Source: an uncultured Collinsella sp. (lineage in GTDB: Bacteria > Actinomycetota > Coriobacteriia > Coriobacteriales > Coriobacteriaceae). Taken from it: DNA of 5,943 bases. Positions 1 to 3,906 of the stretch are shown here, piece by piece. The notes beneath the pieces are model-generated. The model saw nothing but the letters and a program-made list of their open reading frames with translations. It had not been told where the DNA came from and did not search any database. The DNA lies in assembly GCA_934643435.1 (NCBI GenBank), contig CAKUCJ010000085.1, forward strand, positions 1-5,943. Direction: 5' to 3'. Each line of letters begins with the position of its first letter. The first letter of the stretch is position 1. Made by a program: the position numbers and the translations under genes.

Positions 1-125
1 CTCTTGGTGCTTCCTCTTGTGCATTTAAGTCGTATAGATAGTCAAGGTAGCATAGCCCAGCCCGTGGACGATTCCATCCAACACGAAATCCATCGAACAA
101 TCGTTCGGAATTTGGTGCAACGGCG

Positions 126-164
126 CTTACTCGGGCAAAACCGAGTCGGTTCTGTCCGAGTAAG
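126..164. repeat. 39-nt near-perfect inverted repeat (long hairpin)
   Basis: CTTACTCGG at 126-134 is the exact reverse complement of CCGAGTAAG at 156-164. Pairing continues inwards as RNA: G135-U155 wobble, C136-G154, A137-U153, one A-C mismatch at 138/152, then AACCG (139-143) with CGGTT (147-151) around a 3-nt AGT loop. That gives about 17 pairs with one mismatch. Only three T's follow on the + strand (165-167) and none on the minus strand, so a terminator call is weak. A shorter exclusive hairpin is also possible: ACTCGG (129-134) with CCGAGT (141-146). It could be a U-poor terminator of an upstream gene, an attenuator-type leader or a protein-binding dyad. Confidence 0.75.
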
Positions 165-240
165 TTTGAAGGCGGCTGAAGGGGCCCTATCTTGTTTGCG
201 GCTGTTGGTTCAAATCGAACATTGGGACAGACGTCTCGTT

Positions 241-284
241 TTATGGGCCACGGGCGTGCGTGCGCGGGTCCTTTTGGCCCATAA
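241..284. repeat. 9-bp perfect inverted repeat in the lipoprotein leader
   Basis: TTATGGGCC (241-249) is the exact reverse complement of GGCCCATAA (276-284), with a 26-nt GC-rich spacer containing short GTGCG repeats. No T-run follows on either strand, so it is not an ordinary intrinsic terminator. It lies about 145-190 bases upstream of the lipoprotein start and could form a leader RNA hairpin if transcription begins upstream of it. I could not match it to a riboswitch class. Confidence 0.6.
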
Positions 285-413
285 GGGATGCTGGCGGGTC
301 GATATTTGGGCCGCGGGTCACTTCGCCTGTGCCGCGTTTCGTCATACGCTCATAGTGGAAGCCGATGCCACGGGGCCGACGAAAGCCTCGGGCAGCGGAT
401 GAGCTGCAAGCCG

Positions 414-420
414 AAAGGAG
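414..420 (+). promoter_or_regulatory. Ribosome binding site fixing the lipoprotein start
   Basis: AAAGGAG lies 8 nt before the ATG at 429. This places the start there and not at the in-frame ATG at 288, which would add 47 unlikely residues before the signal peptide. The site directly follows a small hairpin: CGG-GCAGC (389-396) pairs with GCTGC (403-407) and CCG (411-413), with AAG bulged. Confidence 0.85.
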
Positions 421-428
421 CGGTGAGG

Positions 429-1448
429 ATGATGAAGCCCATGACGAAAAAGCTGCTGTTAGGAATTCCCACCGTGATGCTTTCGGCCGTGCTGGCGTGT
501 TCGGTGGCCGGCTGTGGCGGTGGTGCTCCAAGCGGCTCGGCTGGCAGTTCGGGCGGCAGTGCTCCCGTAGAGAAGAAGGCCAAGGCCTATGAGTCGCAGA
601 CGGTCGAGGTGGCTGGCATAACCTATGAGTCGGTAGCCCACGGTACGTTCTATCGCGGCGACGCTAAGCTGCAGGACGGCTTTTACCTGCACGTCAAGAT
701 CACCAACAACAATGCGAAGAACAGGACGTTTAACTCCTTTAACGTGCATGCTGCCCAGGGCGATCTTGAGGCAGGCGACCCGTTGTTTACTTCCGGCAAG
801 GCCGCCGTGCTCGATTACGTTGCAAGCGAGGCTCCCGATGAGCTTCACGAGGGCATCGACCTTTCCAAGAGGCAAGATATCGGTCCGGGCGAGACCGTTG
901 AGTATGTCTACTTCTGGGCGCCCAAAACGGCGTACTACGGGCCCATCACTGTCGAGTTCGTAGACGCTTACGCCCCCGCCAAGAATCATGAGGCCATGCA
1001 CTTTGACACCACGGGGTGTGAGACTAAGGAGTTCAAGGCGGCCGGTGGCGTGGCTGATTCTGGCGAGAAGGCAGATTTAACGGGCATCGATTGCGCATCG
1101 TACAGTATCGAGGCCGCCGATGGATACACGCTGGATTCGTCCAACGAAGAGCACGAAAAGGCAGACTTCTTCCATGACGAGACTGGAGGACGCCTGCACA
1201 TCAGCATCTTCCCGCGCTCGCCGGAGGAAGAGATTGCAAGCCTAGAGCAGGTCTACGAAGGCAAGGAGACGACAACCGACCAGGTCGAGTACAACGGCAT
1301 AACGTGGCTGCGTTTTACCGGTCCCGACAACGGTCATACGCTGTTTGCGACGGCTCCCGCAACGGGCGAGACCGTCCGCGTGTCGATTGGCTGGAAGATC
1401 GACTGGGATGCTGCCGTGCCCATGATGGAGGCGCTGAAGCTCAAGTAA
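429..1448 (+). CDS. Secreted lipoprotein with DUF5067/DUF4352-like Ig fold domain
   Basis: This 339-residue protein is predicted to be exported by Sec, lipidated at C29 and anchored to the outer face of the membrane. Residues 1-28 form a signal peptide: MMKPMTKK is basic, followed by a hydrophobic core, then the lipobox VAGC at 26-29. A flexible Gly/Ser/Ala linker follows (about 30-47). Residues 55-185 contain strand-rich sequence with DGFYLHVKITNNNAKNRTF and a later GPGETVEYVYFWAP, the pattern of the immunoglobulin-like DUF5067/DUF4352 domains common in Gram-positive lipoproteins. Residues about 220-339 form a second domain that ends in a Trp-containing segment and a helix (PMMEALKLK); it loosely recalls the PsbP/DcrB-like fold, but that is only an impression. 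C197 and C222 could form a disulfide. An ATG at 432 is an alternative start. The gene appears monocistronic, with a terminator 30 nt downstream. Lipoprotein status is seen in the sequence; the domain names are family recollection; the function is unknown. Confidence 0.9.
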   Translation: MMKPMTKKLLLGIPTVMLSAVLACSVAGCGGGAPSGSAGSSGGSAPVEKKAKAYESQTVEVAGITYESVAHGTFYRGDAKLQDGFYLHVKITNNNAKNRTFNSFNVHAAQGDLEAGDPLFTSGKAAVLDYVASEAPDELHEGIDLSKRQDIGPGETVEYVYFWAPKTAYYGPITVEFVDAYAPAKNHEAMHFDTTGCETKEFKAAGGVADSGEKADLTGIDCASYSIEAADGYTLDSSNEEHEKADFFHDETGGRLHISIFPRSPEEEIASLEQVYEGKETTTDQVEYNGITWLRFTGPDNGHTLFATAPATGETVRVSIGWKIDWDAAVPMMEALKLK

Positions 1449-1477
1449 CGGATTGCGATTCCCACGTCAGGCGACTC

Positions 1478-1513
1478 AGGGCTGGCTTCGATTTATCGGG
1501 GCCGGCCTTTTTT
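1478..1513 (+). terminator. Rho-independent terminator of the lipoprotein gene
   Basis: GGCTGGC (1480-1486) pairs with GCCGGCC (1501-1507) through seven pairs, one of them G-U, with a 14-nt loop that can itself pair CGA with TCG. Six T's follow at 1508-1513. No T-run exists in the minus direction, so it probably does not stop the convergent gene that ends at 1537. Confidence 0.85.
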
Positions 1514-1536
1514 GGTGTGCGAGCGCCAGGCGAGCA

Positions 1537-2181
1537 TTACATTTTGAGCTTAAGTTCGCTGGCATGTGTGGACAGCAGGTCGTAAAGGTTGATGTGAAGC
1601 CCGCGATAATCGGGGCAGACGCGTTCGAGTGTTGAGATGCAACTGTCGACATCGAACTGCGCGATCCACATCGTCTCACGCTCGAGTTGGGCGAGCCACG
1701 CTTCGATGTAATCCAGACCCCTAAGGTTGATATTGATTGGCTCGCTTAGCTGGTAATCGATTTCGCAGGGGACTGCATGGGCGGCAAAACGCGTATCGTA
1801 GCGGGACTTAAGGTCGCCGAGGCTTGCCAGGGTATCCCGGAGCGCAACATTGCGGATGGGCGGCATAGCGAGGACGATGCGTTTCCACGTGACGAGCGCA
1901 TTGTCGATGCGGCAATCGAGTTCGGCTAGGTGGCTGTGCCAGAGCGCAACGGGGTCTTCAACGCAGAGCGCCTGGATAGCTTCTTCGGGCGTGGCATCGG
2001 CGAGGCCGAGCGTATAAGCGATCGATAGGGTGAGCTCGGCCATTTCCTGCTGACTGAGCGATGAGGATCCATTCATGCAGTACAGGCTGGCAACGTGTGC
2101 CATGAGCTGGGCGAAATTGTGCTGTGCCCGCATGGGCTTTCGACGTCCGGCTTCTTGGATGTTGCTATTCATCAATGTCAT
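1537..2181 (-). CDS. DUF6179 domain-containing protein
   Basis: The 214-residue product is a soluble, probably cytoplasmic, mostly helical protein with no signal peptide or TM segment. I match it from memory to DUF6179, a family of unknown function in Clostridia and Coriobacteriia. The features used are the segment SSSLSQQEMAELTLSIAYTL (39-58), the motif YDTRFAAHAVPCEIDYQL (128-145), RGLDYIEAWLAQLERE (154-169) and a C-terminal CPDYRGLHINLYDLL (189-203). Many relatives I recall are considerably longer at the N-terminus, so this may be a short form; that needs an alignment. It is the second gene of a two-gene minus-strand unit and overlaps the upstream DUF6323 gene by 17 nt, implying translational coupling. 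The start is uncertain: ATG at 2181 has GGAG 12 nt upstream, while ATG at 2172 (giving 211 residues) overlaps the upstream stop by only 8 nt. No clear terminator follows. Confidence 0.8.
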   Translation of the reverse strand: MTLMNSNIQEAGRRKPMRAQHNFAQLMAHVASLYCMNGSSSLSQQEMAELTLSIAYTLGLADATPEEAIQALCVEDPVALWHSHLAELDCRIDNALVTWKRIVLAMPPIRNVALRDTLASLGDLKSRYDTRFAAHAVPCEIDYQLSEPININLRGLDYIEAWLAQLERETMWIAQFDVDSCISTLERVCPDYRGLHINLYDLLSTHASELKLKM

Positions 2182-2728
2182 CGCCCCACTTCTCTCCGTT
2201 CCAGCCGGGTGCCGTTTCGTCGTAGTCCCATTCCGTTGGGTCGAACGTGTGCGTGTGGCCGGTGTCGTCCGTGAGGCAATAGCAGGCTTCCTCGGTGCTC
2301 TCTTGGGCCTGCTGATAGGTTTTTGAGAATGTCATGAGTTCTTCGGTGGGTAGCGTTGCAACGTCGAAGGCGCTGCCCAGCTCATCGAAGCAATGGCAGA
2401 TGGCCTCGATAATCTCCGAGTCGGGCACCTCGACGGAAAGCTCGTCCCTTGTCCGATAAAACACTTCCTGAAGACGTGTTAAGGCATCCGCCGCATTGCA
2501 GGTTTTCAAGCAGGAGGAAAGGGCGAGTTCCTCGGCAATCGTCACAACAGCGGGGGTTCCAAACTCGATTCGTTCGTTGTCCCGTAGGCAGAGTTCTCGA
2601 TGCATTGCAAGATCAGTTGCCTCGCTCGCGGTAATCGTTATTCCTGCCGAGACTAAGTGGCTATTTATTGCGATGCGTATCAATTCTGCATCGGACGGAC
2701 GTATGGGAATCAGGGGGCTCGTTTCCAT
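2165..2728 (-). CDS. DUF6323 family protein with acidic aromatic C-terminal tail
   Basis: The 187-residue product is a soluble helical protein of unknown function. I match it from memory to DUF6323 by the LRDNERIEFG segment (48-57), the helix ending in LTRLQEVFYRTRDEL (83-97) and the following PDSEIIEAICHCFDELGSAFD (102-122). The family is often encoded next to DUF6179, as here, which supports both calls. After residue about 145 comes an unusual tail containing CYCLTDDTGHTH and a Trp/Asp-rich end (WDYDETAPGWNGEKWGDDID); I do not recall it as part of the core family. I chose the ATG at 2728 over the in-frame ATG at 2737 because the AAAGGA site overlaps the first ATG but lies 8 nt before the second. 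It is first in a minus-strand unit and is divergent from the XRE operon. Neighbouring Cys residues (C111, C113, C149, C151) could bind metal, but this is speculative. Confidence 0.82.
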   Translation of the reverse strand: METSPLIPIRPSDAELIRIAINSHLVSAGITITASEATDLAMHRELCLRDNERIEFGTPAVVTIAEELALSSCLKTCNAADALTRLQEVFYRTRDELSVEVPDSEIIEAICHCFDELGSAFDVATLPTEELMTFSKTYQQAQESTEEACYCLTDDTGHTHTFDPTEWDYDETAPGWNGEKWGDDIDE

Positions 2729-2736
2729 TAATGTCA

Positions 2737-2742
2737 TCCTTT
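2737..2742 (-). promoter_or_regulatory. Ribosome binding site deciding the DUF6323 start
   Basis: On the minus strand AAAGGA (2742 down to 2737) lies 8 nt before the ATG at 2728, but includes the A of the ATG at 2737. The downstream ATG is therefore the workable start. An 8-bp inverted repeat ends just upstream of this site. Confidence 0.75.
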
Positions 2743-2744
2743 CG

Positions 2745-2774
2745 GTTGCGGTGGGTAATGCTTAATACCGCAAC
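2745..2774. repeat. 8-bp inverted repeat next to the DUF6323 ribosome binding site
   Basis: GTTGCGGT (2745-2752) is the exact reverse complement of ACCGCAAC (2767-2774), with a 14-nt AT-rich spacer. On the minus-strand transcript it would form a stem-loop ending 2 nt before AAAGGA. It also overlaps the candidate -10 TATTAA, so it could instead be an operator. The sequence alone does not separate an RNA from a DNA role. Confidence 0.6.
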
Positions 2775-2790
2775 GAGAGAGGTGATACAA
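2762..2790 (-). promoter_or_regulatory. Weak candidate promoter of the DUF6323-DUF6179 unit
   Basis: On the minus strand TTGTAT, a 17-nt spacer and TATTAA (2767 down to 2762) give a poor -35 and a fair -10. A start near 2755 would leave a leader of about 27 nt. It is the best placed of several mediocre candidates in this AT-rich stretch, so confidence is low. Confidence 0.28.
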
Positions 2791-2881
2791 GACTGCAAAT
2801 GACGAGGTAGATATGGTAATGTGACAACGAAATCAAGATGAATGTAATAGTGAATCGAAAGAAAGCCGTGCCTGCGCGCTC

Positions 2882-2973
2882 ATGACAGACATGCTTTTCA
2901 TAATGACAGATATAGTTGACATACGTTGATGGATGCAATATATTTCTGTCATGTTGCAACGGATATCTGTCCA
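2882..2973. promoter_or_regulatory. Symmetric four-copy operator-like array around the XRE promoter
   Basis: GACAGA occurs at 2884-2889 and 2905-2910, and its reverse complement TCTGTC at 2945-2950 and 2966-2971. Three copies extend to ATGACAGA; the fourth is TGGACAGA. The spacings are 21, 42 and 21 bp, so the array has an exact mirror centre at 2927.5, inside the spacer of the XRE promoter. Copy 2 lies just upstream of the -35, copy 3 abuts the -10 and start site, and copy 4 is in the leader. The 21-bp step is two helical turns, placing all sites on one DNA face. Autorepression by the adjacent XRE protein is the natural inference. Confidence 0.7.
2916..2944 (+). promoter_or_regulatory. Sigma-70 type promoter of the XRE-membrane protein operon
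   Basis: A perfect -35 TTGACA (2916-2921), a 17-bp spacer and a -10 TATATT (2939-2944) predict a start near 2951 and a leader of about 42 nt. This is the best promoter match in the window. Confidence 0.85.
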
Positions 2974-2981
2974 TTACTACG

Positions 2982-2987
2982 AAAGGA
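2982..2987 (+). promoter_or_regulatory. Ribosome binding site fixing the XRE start
   Basis: AAAGGA lies 5 nt before the ATG at 2993. The earlier in-frame ATG at 2933 lies upstream of the predicted transcription start, which rules it out. Confidence 0.8.
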
Positions 2988-2992
2988 ACTCC

Positions 2993-3223
2993 ATGCCGGG
3001 CAAAAAGAACCTACGCATGAAGGCGGCGCGCGCGGCGGCTGGTCTTTCGCAAGCCGACTTAGCCGAGGCCGTGGGCGTTACGCGTCAAACCATCGGCCTG
3101 ATCGAGGCGGGCGGATACAATCCCACGCTCAACTTGTGCGTGGCAATTTGCAAAGCGCTGCGCGTCACGTTGAACGACCTGTTTTGGGAAGACGAGATCG
3201 ACGTCGACCCCAACGCTCTTTAG
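2993..3223 (+). CDS. Small XRE/Cro-type helix-turn-helix transcriptional regulator
   Basis: The 76-residue protein is essentially a single DNA-binding domain of the XRE (HTH_3) family, in the short YozG-like group. Five helices can be followed: LRMKAARAAAG (7-17), the HTH helices SQADLAEAVG (19-28) and TRQTIGLIEAGGY (30-42, the recognition helix with R31, Q32 and T33), then TLNLCVAICKALR (45-57) and TLNDLFWE (59-66). It has no ligand-binding or dimerisation domain beyond a short acidic tail, so any signal must come through another protein or from its own concentration. It is followed directly by a membrane protein gene whose ribosome binding site overlaps its stop codon; this regulator-membrane protein pairing is common in gut Firmicutes and Actinobacteria. 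The mirror-symmetric GACAGA sites around its promoter suggest autoregulation. The start at 2993 is set by AAAGGA. Confidence 0.93.
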   Translation: MPGKKNLRMKAARAAAGLSQADLAEAVGVTRQTIGLIEAGGYNPTLNLCVAICKALRVTLNDLFWEDEIDVDPNAL

Positions 3224-3227
3224 GAGG
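3222..3227 (+). promoter_or_regulatory. Strong ribosome binding site overlapping the XRE stop codon
   Basis: AGGAGG begins on the second base of the TAG stop of the regulator gene (3221-3223) and lies 5 nt before the ATG at 3233. Terminating ribosomes therefore sit on the next gene's initiation site, which points to coupled translation. Confidence 0.85.
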
Positions 3228-3232
3228 CCACT

Positions 3233-3817
3233 ATGAAATTTGAAGATTTAAAACTCGTGCAAAAGTGGCGTGAATATGCCGGCCCAAAGGATGAACGTTT
3301 GGAAGCTGAGAACGCGAAGATCTACAAGCTTGGTTTTGGGCTGCTTTCGTTTGGTATGTTGATGATCTTTTTCTACCAGTTTATAGCGCGACAGGTAGCG
3401 TGGGTTCACAGCGACGCCTGTGAAATGCCGCATGGCTTTGCAACGCCGTTTGAGGCCGCCATGTATGTGTGGCTTGTTCTCGTGATGCTGATTTGTGCAG
3501 GACTGCAAACGCGGAAGGGCTATGTCGATACCAATCGTTTTGGGCAAACCGAGCATCTTCCTGTTGGATACTTCCTGCTTGTCAGCGGTCTTAGCGGCGC
3601 GGCGTTTGCGCTTGTCATTGCCGCGATGCGCTGTATCGCTGAGGCGCAGATCGTACCGCTCGAAAGCGTCTTTTGGTTGGCGAACCTGGCTACGGGCGTG
3701 TTCTGCGGTGCGACGATTTTCATAGCCACATTCGCCGTTCTGTGCGCATCGTTCTTCACGGCGAAAAAGCGCCGTGCCAAGCTCGAGGCAGAGTTCGACG
3801 ACGCCGGCGACATCTAA
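3233..3817 (+). CDS. Four-TM membrane protein, DUF6773-like, partner of the XRE regulator
   Basis: The 194-residue protein has a charged N-terminal segment (1-31, including KDERLEAENAKIYKLGFG) and four predicted TM helices at about 33-52, 73-92, 111-133 and 146-173. A basic stretch (KKRRAK, 178-183) and an acidic end (EAEFDDAGDI) follow. Both termini are predicted to be cytoplasmic. The DERLEAEN...GFGLLSFGMLMIFFYQ pattern resembles DUF6773 as I remember it; DUF2178/DUF3796-type partners are the alternative, so the family name is tentative. No catalytic motif is visible. The loop between TM1 and TM2 carries a Cys and two His (HSDACEMPH, 59-67) on the predicted outer face. It is the second gene of the operon and ends 5 nt before a strong terminator. 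The role is unknown; a membrane-state sensor acting with the XRE protein is a reasonable hypothesis. Confidence 0.85.
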   Translation: MKFEDLKLVQKWREYAGPKDERLEAENAKIYKLGFGLLSFGMLMIFFYQFIARQVAWVHSDACEMPHGFATPFEAAMYVWLVLVMLICAGLQTRKGYVDTNRFGQTEHLPVGYFLLVSGLSGAAFALVIAAMRCIAEAQIVPLESVFWLANLATGVFCGATIFIATFAVLCASFFTAKKRRAKLEAEFDDAGDI

Positions 3818-3822
3818 TGCGT

Positions 3823-3862
3823 AAGGGGCTGGCTCTGGGTTATCAGAGCCAGCCCCTTTTTT
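3823..3862 (+). terminator. Strong rho-independent terminator of the XRE operon
   Basis: GGGGCTGGCTCTG (3825-3837) pairs perfectly with CAGAGCCAGCCCC (3844-3856) in a 13-bp stem with a 6-nt loop, extended by A-T pairs and followed by six T's (3857-3862). In the minus direction the stem is followed only by TTACG, so it may act weakly on the convergent surface protein gene. Confidence 0.95.
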
Positions 3863-3877
3863 GTTCGACGAACAGGG

Positions 3878-3903
3878 TCAGCGCCGCTCAAAAAAGCGGC
3901 TGA
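3878..3903 (-). terminator. Hairpin after the surface protein gene, possible terminator
   Basis: On the minus strand, directly after the stop codon, GCCGCT (3900-3895) and AGCGGC (3888-3883) form a six-bp stem. It extends by TCA/TGA across a 2-nt bulge. The T's lie in the loop and not after the stem, so it is a poor intrinsic terminator alone; the larger hairpin at 3825-3856 may complete termination in this direction. Confidence 0.4.
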
Positions 3904-3906
3904 GAG

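Larger units (their letters stand above)
1..428. other. Non-coding leader / intergenic region with strong inverted repeats
   Basis: I see no convincing gene here. One frame on the + strand is open from the left edge to about 402, but it uses codons such as tta, ata, aga and cga that are uncommon in the real genes of this window, and its translation resembles no family I know. The region instead holds two strong dyads (126-164 and 241-284) and a hairpin at 389-413 that touches the ribosome binding site of the lipoprotein gene. No good sigma-70 promoter is evident; the best weak candidate is TTGAAG (166-171), 16 bp, TATCTT (188-193). It may combine the end of an upstream transcription unit with the 5' leader of the lipoprotein gene. 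Confidence 0.55.

Noticed and set aside
4..402. Open + strand frame of 132 codons from the left edge
   Set aside because: It has no recognisable family, codon use unlike the real genes, and runs through two strong inverted repeats. A 3' gene fragment cannot be fully excluded, but I see no support.
355..420. Cobalamin or cyclic-di-GMP riboswitch in the lipoprotein leader
   Set aside because: Short matches such as GAAGCC, GCCAC and ACGAAAGCC recall these classes, but their order and the core helices do not fit either consensus.
288..428. Upstream in-frame start for the lipoprotein
   Set aside because: It would place 47 Arg/Ser-rich residues before a clear signal peptide, and the ATG at 429 has a good ribosome binding site.
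459..1001. 180-codon minus-strand frame opposite the lipoprotein gene
   Set aside because: The + strand shows a full signal peptide, linker and terminator; the minus frame is an antisense shadow with no convincing start or family.
2762..2974. 70-codon minus-strand frame in the divergent intergenic region
   Set aside because: It overlaps the XRE promoter and operator-like array, is AT-driven and has no family resemblance.
1537..3817. Toxin-antitoxin or phage-defence system
   Set aside because: There are no nuclease, NTPase or toxin motifs in either gene pair; the XRE protein alone is not evidence for such a system.
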